DNA of 64,000 bases from Laguncularia racemosa (Eukaryota > Streptophyta > Magnoliopsida > Myrtales > Combretaceae). The notes beneath the pieces are model-generated. The model made no database searches, had not been told where the DNA came from, and was given only the letters and a program-made list of their open reading frames with translations. The DNA is taken from positions 124,001 through 188,000 of the forward strand of contig JBBMOL010000244.1 of NCBI GenBank assembly GCA_037954665.1. Direction: 5' to 3'. Shown piece after piece: positions 1 through 9,763 of the stretch (position 1 is its first letter; the number at the start of each line of letters is the position of its first letter). Made by a program: the position numbers and the translations under genes.

Positions 1-169
1 GGTGATTTCTTGGAATGTTCATAGACTCCATGCTTTGCACAAATAGAATGTAGTTTAGTAAATGCTACTTAAATATGGTCCAAATTTAATAGCTCTATTA
101 GAAACAAGAATGGATAATGTTTTCGACACATGCATTTTATCATCAAGCCCAATTTGAAGGCTTCTTATG
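1..169 (+). mobile_element. LINE (L1-type) ORF2 endonuclease, 5' piece
   Basis: The frame beginning ISWNVHRLHALHK and running through a stretch like LIALLETRMDN matches the start of the APE-type endonuclease of plant L1 elements, where SWNVRG and LLETR are family hallmarks. It carries stop codons. The piece is cut at 169 by the gypsy element at 170-5956 and resumes at 5962. Across the junction one frame reads FEGFLCQEAKGQSGSILLMW, so both parts are the same ORF. LINE ORF1 and the true 5' end lie outside the window. Confidence 0.8.
165..169. repeat. Target site duplication of gypsy element 1 (left)
   Basis: TTATG stands directly before the LTR start and is repeated exactly at 5957-5961 after the other LTR. 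Five bases is the usual duplication for Ty3/gypsy integration, so both ends of the element are fixed to the base. Confidence 0.93.
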
Positions 170-753
170 TGACGCAGCGAGGAAAGCGTAACGAAACGAA
201 TCCGAATATAGATAGGTTTCCCAACAACAAAGAATAGCTCTTTGATGCAAACTTTGGTTGTGCACAACCGATAAGCGGAGATAATCCTCTCTCGAAATGT
301 ATTTGTAATTATGAATAAAACATAACCCTAACATATCTGACAAAAGGGTATATATACTTCCCCATAAAATATCTAAAAGGGGAAAATCTAAGCGTACACG
401 TGGAAATAAATAATGATATACACGTCTATAACCTATCGCATACACGACCGTGCCTCTAGGCCGTGTATGTTTCTGGGCATGTGACGAGCGCAGTACACGG
501 TTGCATATACGGCCGTGCCTCTAGACCGTGTATGTTTCTGGGCATGTGACGATCGCATTACACGGCCGTGTCTCAAGCCATGCCCGAACCCATGTAAGCT
601 TCTGTGAGAATCCTGATAGAACACACGGCTGTGTCTCTGGCCGTGCCTAAACCCGTGTAAGCTTCTGTGAGGATCTTGCTAAAACACACGGCCGTGTCTC
701 TGGCCGTGCCTGTACCCGTGTGTTAACCTGTGTCCTCCACGATGTCCGCATCA
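170..753 (-). repeat. 3' LTR of gypsy element 1
   Basis: 584 bp, TG...CA, and the same length as its partner at 5373-5956. In element orientation its first half (U3) carries two sets of tandem repeats. One is a ~62 bp unit starting at plus positions 560, 623 and 685 with the palindrome ACACGGCCGTGT or near variants. The other is a ~73 bp unit starting near 432 and 505. A CACGTG core lies at 397-402 and a TATA-like run at about 349-356. The last codons of the pol frame (723-753) fall inside this LTR. Confidence 0.93.
349..356 (-). promoter_or_regulatory. TATA-like box in gypsy element 1 LTR
   Basis: The run GTATATATAC lies in the same place in both LTR copies, downstream in element orientation of the repeat-rich U3 part. 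It is the likely core promoter by position and composition; no start site can be proved from sequence. Confidence 0.5.
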
Positions 754-3700
754 TTCTCTCCCACCAAGGAAGAACTCGACCCCGAGTTCGCTTCTAGATA
801 AAGGGGTTCATCATCCTTGTAGAATGGGGACAAATCCGCCACGTTGAAGGTCTTGGAGATTCTCATGCTTGCCGGAAGTCCAACCACATAAGCGTTGTCA
901 TTGATCTTGGCCACTATATTGTAGGGCCCATACTTCTTCGGTTGCCACTTGCTATATGTGCCCACGGGGAAGCGTTCTTTCCTTAAGAACACCATCACTG
1001 GGTCTCCCACCTCGAACAACTTCTTCTTCCTATGTCTGTCAACGGCTTTCTTATATCGCTTATTCACTTTCGCAATTTGTTCTTTGATTTCCGTCGCCAC
1101 TGTGTGGTACTGTTCCGCCAGGTGCTTTGCTGCTATGTTGGTCTCCACACCTTTGGGTAAGGAAACTAGGTCCAGAGCGTGAGAAGGTGCTTTGGTATAG
1201 ACCATTGAAAAAGGTGATCTGCCTGTGGTTCTGTGGATCGAGTTGTTGTAGGCGAACTCTGCTTGAGACAATGCCAGGTCCCATTGCTTTAGCTTCTCTC
1301 CACAGATACTTCTTATCAGATTTCCAAGGGTCCTATTCGTCACTTTGGTTTGCCCATCGGTTTGTGGGTGGGCTGTGTTGCTGAAGTTAAGGGACGAGTT
1401 GAACATGTACCAAAGCGTCCTCCAGAAATGGCTAAGGAAGCGGGTGTCCCTATCAAAAGTGATAGACTTGGGAACTCCATGTAACCTAAGCACCTCCTTA
1501 AAGAATAGTTTGGCTACGTTCTGGGCATCCGCCGTCTTCCTACATGGAATGAAGTGAGCCATCTTGGAAAACCTGTCCACAACTACAAAAACAGTGTCAG
1601 CACCTCGTTGGGTACGAGGTAAACCTAATACAAAATCCATGGAGAGGTCTTCCCAGATATTCTCAGGTACGGGTAACGGAGTGTATAGCCCCGTATTCTG
1701 AGAGTGACCCTTTGATGTCTGACAGATATAGCATCGTTGCACTATCCGACTTACATCCCTGCGCAAATGAGGCCAATAGTATCTTGCGGCCATTGTTGCC
1801 AGTGTTTTGTCTCGTCCCAAATGGCCGGCTAATCCCCCTCCATGGAGGTCTCTGATCACCTTCTCTCTCAAGGAGGATGCAGGGATGCATAGTTGGTTTT
1901 CCCTCATCAAATAACCCTCCAGAATGTAATAACTGTCATTGGGTTCTTTATTTGTGCACTTTCTCCAGGTGACCCTGAAATCTTCATCCGTCTCATACAG
2001 CTCCTTCAACTGTTCAAACCCAACCACCTCGGCTCTCATAGTCACTAGCAAATCCACTCTTCGGCTTAGTGCGTCCGCCACCTTGTTCTGAACCCTAGAT
2101 TTATGCATCAGGCAAAATGGGAACTTCTGCAAGAACTGTATCCATCTAGCGTGCATGTCTTTGCATATACGGGTTTGATTGTTCAGGTGTTTCAAGGCAA
2201 CACAATCTGAATATAATACAAACTCTTTGCCAACCAAATAATGCTCCCACACTCTCAAGGCTCTAACCACGGAATAAAACTCTTTGTCGTACGTGGACCA
2301 TTTTCTCCTGGCCTCGTAGAGTTTCTCACTATAGAAAGCTACAGGTCTCTTCTCCTGAGAGAGTATTGTACCAATACCCACACCACTGGCATCACAGTCA
2401 ACTTCGAATAGTCTGTCGAAGTCCGGTAAGGCCAGCACTGACGCACTATATAGTCGCTCTTTGAGCACTGCGAATCCCGACTCAGCTTCCCCGTCCCAAT
2501 GAAACTGTCCTTTCTTTAAGAACTCAGTCAAAGGGGCCACCACCGTGCTAAAGTGTCGTATAAAACGCCTGTAGAATCTCGCTAACCCCAGGAAACTCCT
2601 CAATTCGGTGATGGTCTTGGGTGTAAGCCAATCCCTAATGGCTCGTACCTTATCCTCATCCACCGTGATCCCTTCTCCACTCATTATGAATCCTAAGAAC
2701 AACAACCTCGATGATAGGAACACACACTTCTTGAGATTAGCATAAAGTTTGTTCTCTTTCAGTACCATCAAAACATCCTTCAAATGCACTAGATGTTCCT
2801 CCCGAGTCTTGCTATATACTAGGATGTCATCAAAATATACAACAACGAACCGACCTATAAATGATTTAAGTACCTGATTCATCACGCGCATGAAGGTACT
2901 CGGTGCATTGCTGAGTCTGAATGGCATAACCATCCATTCGTACAATCCTTCTTTCGTCTTGAAGGCGGTCCTCCACTCATCCCCAGGTCTGACCCAAATT
3001 TGATGGTACCCGCTTCTAAGATCTATCTTAGAGAATACTACTGCCCCACTCAGCCGATCCAACATGTCCTCAATGCGAGGTATTGGGAATTTATACCCAA
3101 TTGTGATTTTGTTGATCGCTTGGCTGTCCACGCACATTCTCCAACTCCCATCCTTCTTAGGCGTTAGTAGTGCTGGTACGACACATGGGCTCAAGCTATC
3201 TCGAATGAATCCTTTGTTGAGTAAGTCTTGGACCTTCTCCTGTAAGACCTCCGTTTCTTTGGGACTCATCCGGTAGTGAGGGAGGTTAGGAAGACTAGCT
3301 CCAGGCACCAAGTCGATGTGATGCTGGATGTCTCGCAATGGAGGTAGTCCTTCTAGTAAGTCTTTTGGAACTACTTCTCTGAATTCCTCTAGTAATCCCT
3401 TCACTTCCTCCGGAATCTCTGCATTACTCAAGTCCTCTCCCGCATTTTTCACTACTAGAGCATGCATCACGTGGGACTCTTTAATGTCCTCAATCATCTC
3501 CCTTTCCGATTGAGTGATTGTAAGAAAAGACTTCCCTTCCACCTTCTGAACTTTGGGTCGCTTATCCGATAATGGCAATAGTGTATACTTCACCCCCTCC
3601 TTCTCCAACCTATACTTGTTCTCCTTCCCGGCATGTTGGGCATCTACATCAAATTGCCAAGGCCACCCGAACAACAAATGACAAGCGTCCATATCGACGA

Positions 3701-4160
3701 TGTCGTAGTATACCTCATCTCGATATTTGCCAATCGAGAAAGGAACTCTACACCTCTCTTTCACCTCTATTTGCTCTGCTGCTTTAATCCATCCGATGGT
3801 GTACGGACTCGGATGTTTCTCTGTAGGTAATTGGAGCTTCTTCACGACCTCCTTCCCAATGATGTTCTCACAGCTCCCACTGTCGACAATCAAGTCAAAC
3901 ACTCTCCCACCAATTGTGCACCTGGTGCGAAGCAACTGGTGTCGCTGTGAACTATCCTCTTGCTTCGGTGCTAACATCATCCTCCTAATTACGTAATTAG
4001 GCTCCACCACTTCGTCAACCTCTTCATAGTACTCTTCATCACCGTCGGGTTCACAACACACTTCTTCGTCCTCTTCCCTTTCGACAATGTTTATTGTGCG
4101 TCGATTTGGGCACTCATTTGATCGATGTCCCAACTGATTACATCTATAGCATTTCCCCAA
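723..4160 (-). CDS. Gypsy element 1 Pol polyprotein (zinc knuckle, protease, RT, RNase H, integrase)
   Basis: The open frame has 1145 codons. Residues 4-17 form a CX2CX4HX4C zinc knuckle, the end of Gag. The aspartic protease DSG is at 93-95. Reverse transcriptase covers about 310-490, with catalytic Asp at 380 and YFDD at 442-445. RNase H covers about 580-700, with Asp588, Glu612, Asp652 and Asp696 as likely active-site residues. The integrase HHCC finger uses His773, His780, Cys810 and Cys813. The integrase core has Asp842 and Asp903, but Lys939 stands exactly 36 positions after Asp903, where the catalytic Glu of D,D-35-E is expected; the related copy at 29975-31429 keeps Glu there. RT also reads PFRLSNA where PFGLSNA is usual. 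The ATG at 4160 is only the first Met after a gag stop; the original product was one Gag-Pol starting at 5339. The last ten codons run into the 3' LTR. The polymerase looks complete, but strand-transfer activity is probably lost. Confidence 0.9.
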   Translation of the reverse strand: MGKCYRCNQLGHRSNECPNRRTINIVEREEDEEVCCEPDGDEEYYEEVDEVVEPNYVIRRMMLAPKQEDSSQRHQLLRTRCTIGGRVFDLIVDSGSCENIIGKEVVKKLQLPTEKHPSPYTIGWIKAAEQIEVKERCRVPFSIGKYRDEVYYDIVDMDACHLLFGWPWQFDVDAQHAGKENKYRLEKEGVKYTLLPLSDKRPKVQKVEGKSFLTITQSEREMIEDIKESHVMHALVVKNAGEDLSNAEIPEEVKGLLEEFREVVPKDLLEGLPPLRDIQHHIDLVPGASLPNLPHYRMSPKETEVLQEKVQDLLNKGFIRDSLSPCVVPALLTPKKDGSWRMCVDSQAINKITIGYKFPIPRIEDMLDRLSGAVVFSKIDLRSGYHQIWVRPGDEWRTAFKTKEGLYEWMVMPFRLSNAPSTFMRVMNQVLKSFIGRFVVVYFDDILVYSKTREEHLVHLKDVLMVLKENKLYANLKKCVFLSSRLLFLGFIMSGEGITVDEDKVRAIRDWLTPKTITELRSFLGLARFYRRFIRHFSTVVAPLTEFLKKGQFHWDGEAESGFAVLKERLYSASVLALPDFDRLFEVDCDASGVGIGTILSQEKRPVAFYSEKLYEARRKWSTYDKEFYSVVRALRVWEHYLVGKEFVLYSDCVALKHLNNQTRICKDMHARWIQFLQKFPFCLMHKSRVQNKVADALSRRVDLLVTMRAEVVGFEQLKELYETDEDFRVTWRKCTNKEPNDSYYILEGYLMRENQLCIPASSLREKVIRDLHGGGLAGHLGRDKTLATMAARYYWPHLRRDVSRIVQRCYICQTSKGHSQNTGLYTPLPVPENIWEDLSMDFVLGLPRTQRGADTVFVVVDRFSKMAHFIPCRKTADAQNVAKLFFKEVLRLHGVPKSITFDRDTRFLSHFWRTLWYMFNSSLNFSNTAHPQTDGQTKVTNRTLGNLIRSICGEKLKQWDLALSQAEFAYNNSIHRTTGRSPFSMVYTKAPSHALDLVSLPKGVETNIAAKHLAEQYHTVATEIKEQIAKVNKRYKKAVDRHRKKKLFEVGDPVMVFLRKERFPVGTYSKWQPKKYGPYNIVAKINDNAYVVGLPASMRISKTFNVADLSPFYKDDEPLYLEANSGSSSSLVGENDADIVEDTG
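754..767 (-). other. Polypurine tract of gypsy element 1
   Basis: On the minus strand the bases directly before the 3' LTR read GGTGGGAGAGAA, a purine run in the expected place for plus-strand DNA priming. The same run precedes the 3' LTR of the related element at 31447-31458. Confidence 0.85.
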
Positions 4161-4184
4161 TATTGGCTTGGCATATGGATTGTT

Positions 4185-5339
4185 TTACCTTGGGGCTTCT
4201 TTATTCTCCACCGATCTCTTTCCTTCCACCTTGTCTTCTTTCCTATCCATACTCCCCGTTGGTTTCTCAACCACTCCTCTAGGTCGCTCACCAATAATCC
4301 TACTACTGCTACCAGGATTATCGTAAGTGTAAGCCCTTTTACTTCCTCCAAACCTTACGCTCTGCTCTTGTATCATCATTTCTGCTCGGAGGGCTAAGTT
4401 CTTGGCTTCATTCACGGTTCTGAACACCGTCACTCCTATCTTATCTCTAATTTGAGGCTTCAACCCATCTATAAACCGTGTCACCTGTTGACCTTTAGTT
4501 TCCCTCAAATCATTCCTCTCCACTAACTTCATGAATTCAGCGGTGTACTCATGCACCGTCCTCTGCCCTTGTCAGCACCGTTGATACTGTTGGAAAAGAA
4601 TTTGCTCGTAGTCGGGTGGCAAGAAATCCCTCTGCAGCAAATTCCTCATGCGGTACCATGACCTAATAGGTTGCCGCCCTTCCCTTTGCCTACGGTGCTG
4701 CAATTGATCCCACCATGCAGACACCCCACCTTTCAATCTACAAGCAACCATTCTTACCCTTCTATCCTCCGGAACTTCCATATAATTGAAGAACCTATCG
4801 ACTTCCGCCAGCCAATCTAAAAATTCCTCTGTATTGAAATTGCCATTAAAAGAAGGGATATCTACCTTAAGACGGAAGTCTCCGCCTTCAGCATGGTCGA
4901 ACCCCTGGGGGTTGCATCGATATCCACCACCATATGCTTGTTCATTCCGGTCATCCACTCCACGAGACCTACCGCCACCAACAACAACACCCCTTCTCGG
5001 TGGTTATCCCCTCCTCTGCACAAATCCTTCCTCTTCCTTAAAAGAGCTGTCCTCAATTCTCTAGTTCCATTGATTTTCGGAAACAAAGTCATTGATAGGG
5101 CCGCCGCAAGAAACTGCTACCCCCGGTCGATTCCCAATAACGCCCCTATGACCGTTGTGGTCCATCACCATGGCGTCGAACCACGCCACCAAATCCTCCA
5201 AGCATTGTTCTACACGCCCAAGCCTCTACTCCATGGTTTCAACCACTGCCCTCGGAGCCCATTGATTGACTCCTTGGACTTCCGCATCCCGATCAAGGTC
5301 GAGAACGCGACCGCCATCGACACCATCGTTAGCCGACAT
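4185..5339 (-). pseudogene. Gypsy element 1 gag, broken by in-frame stops
   Basis: The ATG at 5337-5339 opens one frame shared with the pol ORF downstream. It encodes a retrotransposon Gag: a variable N-terminal part, then a capsid-like block with FLDWLAEVDRFF and a WYRMRNLL stretch, then HEYTAEFMKL and a basic linker that leads into the zinc knuckle of the pol ORF. In-frame stops lie at 5226-5228, 5061-5063, 5004-5006, 4572-4574 and 4185-4187. The sister copy has a sense codon at the matching place in all five cases. Most fit single C-to-T changes, as expected after cytosine methylation. No frameshift is needed to follow the frame. Confidence 0.88.
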
Positions 5340-5358
5340 CTCCGCAGGAAATTGCCTT

Positions 5359-5370
5359 GCTCTGATACCA
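5359..5370 (-). other. Primer binding site of gypsy element 1 (initiator Met tRNA)
   Basis: Two bases inside the 5' LTR the minus strand reads TGGTATCAGAGC, the complement of the 3' end of plant initiator methionine tRNA. This is the standard primer site for many plant gypsy and copia elements and confirms the orientation. Confidence 0.93.
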
Positions 5371-5372
5371 AC

Positions 5373-5956
5373 TGACGCAGCGAGGAAAGCGTAACGAAAC
5401 GAATCTGAATATAGATAGGTTTCCCAACAACAAAGAATAGCTCTTTGATGTAAACTCTGGTTGCGCACAACCGATAAGCGGAGATAATCCTCTCTCGAAA
5501 TGTATTTTTAATTATGAATAAAACGTAACCCTAACATGTCTGACAAAAGGGTATATATACTTCCCCGTAAAATATCTAAAAGGGGAAAATCTAAGCGTAC
5601 ATGTGGAAATAAATAATGATATACACGTCTATAACCTATCGCATACACGGTCGTGCCTCTAGGTCGTGTATGTTTCTGGGCATGTGACGAGCGCAGTACA
5701 CGGTCGCATACACGGCCGTGCCTCTAGACCGTGAATGTTTCTGGGCATGTGACGATCGCATTACACAACCATGTCCCAAGCCGTGCCCGAACCCGTGTAA
5801 GCTTCTGTGAGAATCCTGATAGAACACACGGCCGTGTCTCTGGCTGTGCCTGAACCCATGTAAGCTTCTGTGAGGATCCTACTAGAACACACGGCTGTGT
5901 CTCTGGCCGTGCCTGTACCCGTGTGTCAACCTGTGTCCTCCACGATGTCCGCATCA
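5373..5956 (-). repeat. 5' LTR of gypsy element 1
   Basis: 584 bp, aligned without gaps to 170-753. Differences are about 28 transitions against 2 transversions by hand count. It carries the same repeat units, with decayed palindromes, and the CACGTG seen in the other LTR is CATGTG here. Confidence 0.93.
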
Positions 5957-5961
5957 TTATG
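5957..5961. repeat. Target site duplication of gypsy element 1 (right)
   Basis: TTATG, an exact copy of 165-169, directly after the LTR end CA. Confidence 0.93.
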
Positions 5962-8913
5962 TCAGGAAGCAAAAGGACAAAGTGGAAGCATTCTATTAAT
6001 GTGGAACACTGAATTCTTGAATGTAGAACTTAAAAGGAGAACAACTCAGGAAGTGCATATAATGATAAAGTTTAGATATTTAAACCTCTCTTCATATTTG
6101 ATGGCAATATATGCAAAGCCTAATTTACAATTCCATTCCTTATTATGGAACAATCTTAGTGCATTTTCCAAATGAATTAGACTTCAACCTTAGTGAGTCT
6201 TAGGTGACTTTAATGATATTATTCATCCATATGAAAAATGGGGCAGAAAGCCTTTTACTCGAAATAGAGCTTACAATTACCAAACGTGCATGAGTCATTA
6301 CGGTTTAATTGATATGGAATTTATCAGGCCTAAATATACTTAGTTAAATAGGCAGCTACTCAAACAACTAATTAGAAAACGACTAGACAGGGGCTTGTGC
6401 AATAATGAATGGAGATCACTATATCCAAAGGCTAAAATATACCACATCCAAAAATGGCCGTCTGACCACTATCCCTTATTACTTAAAACCTTCCCCTATC
6501 AAATTCAGTCTATCTATAATGTCTCCTTTTGTTTTTAGCTAATGTAGTTCTCACATGCATCATGCTTACCCTTGCTGAAATAGATTTGGAATCACAACAA
6601 AAATGACTTCCTTAAGGAACTTGAAGAACTTCCTTCAACTATGATACTTTGGAGTAAGGATGTTTTTGGACATGTAGTAGGCTAGAAAAAAGTAACTACT
6701 TAGAATGCTAAATGGTTTAGAGAGGCAAATTGCCTTGAATCTTTCACCACAATTACTTACAAAAGAATTGAGGCTATGAAACCAATTAAACTAAGTGTTA
6801 GATTAGGAAGAATGTCTGTAGAGAATGAATGCACAAACTAAATGGATCAAAGACAGAGAACACAAAATATTATCATAGTTTAGTCCTTAAAAGGAGATCT
6901 AAAAACATAATTTTAGCAATGCAAGATAATGTAGGCTATTGGAGGTAAGCCGAATAGGAAATTAACCCAACTACCTTCCAATTTTATCAACAGATATTCA
7001 ATTCCAAGAAACATAGTATGCTAAGAGAAAATCCTATCTTAGAGGAATTGGGTTATGGCTATAATGATACCTGGAGTATGGAACTAAGGAAATCAATTAT
7101 AGAGGAGGAGATCTAGAGGATAATGATGTCAACTGGACCTTGGAAGGCTCCTAAGAAGGATAGGCTACATGTTTTTTCTTTCGAAAATGCTGGAGTTTCA
7201 TTAAAGATTAGGTGATTCATGTAGTTAACCATCATTTCAACTTGATCTCTAATCTAATTCAGCTTAACCAAACCTAATTAGTGTTAATGCCAAAACAAAT
7301 AGGCACTGCACAGTTTTGACATTTTCGACCAATAGAGTTGTGTACAACCTTATACAAAATACTCTCTAAGGTGTTGGTTGGGAGGTTAAGGCCTTAGCTA
7401 GAAGAAATCATCTACCCTAATTAATCTAGCTTCAGTAAAGGTAGAAAGGCTTCTAACAATATTCTTATCTTGAATGAAATTTTGCACTCTTGTCATCGGG
7501 AAAAAAAAAAAAAAGCAAAAGAGGATTAGATGATAATTAAACTTGATTTGGAGAAAGCTTATGATACCTTAGAATGGGACTTTGTTCATTGGAGTTTGGA
7601 AAGCTTAAATCTACTAGCTCCATTTTGGAAGCTAATAGAAGAATGTATTTGCTCAACATCTTTAGAGGTACTAGTGAGTGGATGACCCCTTCCATCTTTT
7701 AAACCCAGCTAAGACCTCCACCAAGGAGACCCAATGTCCCCCACATTTTTATAATGGTAAAGGAGTTTTTTAGCTGAACCATTGAACAATTGGCAACATA
7801 AGGAAGCCGACAACCTTATCAAATCAGAGTGAGTCATTTCAAGTTATCACATTTACTATTTATAGGTGATGTGATTTTATTTGCTAAAGCCATAACAAAC
7901 AACACCTAGCTTATCAACAAAGTACTTCAACAATTCCATGACATCTTTAGGTTAAAGGTAAATGCTACAAAATTAGTAGTTTTTTTTCCTCCAAAAACAT
8001 ATAACAAGGCAAAAGAGCCGCAATATAGGACATATTAGGAATACAAGAAACATTGAACTTTAGCCGATATTTAGGGTTTCCTCTAGACAAAGGTAATCAT
8101 ACTACCTTAGTGTAGTTTGATATGATAATAGAGAAGGCATAAAAGAAGTTCGATGGATGGAAAGCTAAACACTTAAGTATGGTGAAGCAACTAATATTGG
8201 TTGAATCAGTCCCAAAGCCTTTAGTAACATACTATATGCAAGTTCAAAAATTGTCATCTAAACTTATTCATAAGTTAGACACCATTACTAGGAATTTTAT
8301 GTGGTATGGAAAAATTGATGAGGCATTAACCCATTAGGTAGCTTAACAGAAAATCAGAGGGAGGATTAGGCTTAGCAAACCTATAACGTAGAAACTGGGC
8401 ATGCATACTTAAATGATACTGGAAGCTAAACAAATAAAGAACTTTTATCTGGCGAGATCTCCTTGATGTTAAATATAAGACGTTATGGAAAGGACACCAT
8501 TTGCAAAATGCACAAAGATTGTCTACATAGGCAAAGGAAATAATCATAACTAAAATTGACAAGTAGCATATATATTTACTATTCTAGGCAATGGAAGAAA
8601 CATGCAATTTTGGTTTGATTGATGGGCAAGCAACTTTCCTATTTGGGAATTGATCTCTAGCCCCTTAACAAGAGAGGAACATTGCCTCTGCATCTAAGAT
8701 TGTTGGATAAATGAAAAGGAATGGGACGAGACACTAATTGGATTTTAGATATCAAAATTGCTACTAGAAACCATTAGACCCACTCACCTAAGCAGCAATA
8801 GACAAGGCGCAATCCATACACCTCTCCATCTAGGATTGCTAGATAAATGAAAAGGAATGGGATGATACACCAATCAGATTTTAGATTGCTAGACACCATT
8901 AGACCCACTCACC

Positions 8914-9120
8914 AACATGGTTGTTAAAATCACGAGTCAATTGTATGATTCTACGAGTTTGCAATTTTATGAGGTTTTTCATAATCAAAATGGAAGGAAA
9001 ATCATTTCGGTATAAACTTTTGATATAATTATGAGTTTAGATGTACAATTCTATAAGTTATCGATTCTACTGATTTTATACCATTCAATTCCAAGTAAAA
9101 TTGTGATTTTGACAATCTTG
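8914..9120. mobile_element. MITE-like insertion, 207 bp, inside the LINE
   Basis: The segment interrupts LINE-derived sequence whose intact counterpart lies at about 8770-8820. Flanking direct repeats CTCACC (8908-8913 and 9121-9126) look like a target duplication. The ends form an imperfect inverted repeat: left CATGGTTGTTAAAATCAC (from 8916) against right-end reverse complement CAAGATTGTCAAAATCAC, 15 of 18 identical. No coding content. The superfamily is not assigned; a 6 bp duplication does not settle it. Confidence 0.6.
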
Positions 9121-9763
9121 CTCACCTGAGCAGTAGTAGACAAGGCGCAATCCATACAAGTCTGGAACAACACCATAGCCCAACATTACAAGATATATAT
9201 GAGATGTTCAATCAACATGAGAAATATCAATAAATCCAAATGGAATTGAGTCCGGCTTAACATCTTTGCCCAAAAAAAAAAATTGTTACTGTGGTGAATA
9301 CACCATGATAGCCTTGCAATAGTAGTCAACCTGTAGAAAAGAAAGATCAAAGTTGATGGCTATTATCTAAACCGTAGGGAACTGGACGAAGATATGCATC
9401 ATGTATTCAAGAGCACTGTTCAAGTATATCTGAAATGGTATGAATATGGGTACGGCCGATCTACGGATAGAGTAATATTTTACCAAATTTTCTCAACTGG
9501 ATCACGCAAAGTTGCCATATCATGAAAAAAGAGCTAGAAAACAAAGAGCCTCCTAAGGTTTTTTACATAGAGTAATGCTTTGGAGAATACGAATGCATCA
9601 CAACGAAAAAATATTTAGAGATCCAATCATAAGGGAACCACTTACAATACAAATATAGCAAGTAGGTCATGAATATTGGGCTCATTTAAAAAGACAAAAA
9701 TAGATATACAAAGTAGAATGGACATCAATTAGATGGTAGCTTCCACCGATACACTAGGTTAAC

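Larger units (their letters stand above)
170..5956 (-). mobile_element. Complete Ty3/gypsy LTR retrotransposon (element 1)
   Basis: Two 584 bp LTRs (170-753 and 5373-5956) that start TG and end CA flank a 4.6 kb body, with a 5 bp TTATG duplication outside. Reading on the minus strand the order is 5' LTR, initiator-Met tRNA primer site, gag, protease, reverse transcriptase, RNase H, integrase, polypurine tract, 3' LTR. RT-RH before integrase is the gypsy order. A hand alignment of the LTRs finds about 30 differences, almost all transitions, so about 5% divergence: not a recent insertion. Gag carries nonsense codons, while the pol frame is open for 1145 codons. The element sits inside a LINE. 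The family is chromovirus-like, but I see no canonical chromodomain, so the clade is left open. Confidence 0.95.

Noticed and set aside
949..1557. Plus-strand ORFs opposite gypsy element 1 pol
   Set aside because: Antisense shadows of the pol frame.
5226..5470. 80-86 codon minus-strand ORFs across the 5' LTR border
   Set aside because: Read-through of LTR and primer site into the start of gag; only the part from 5339 on is the real gag start.
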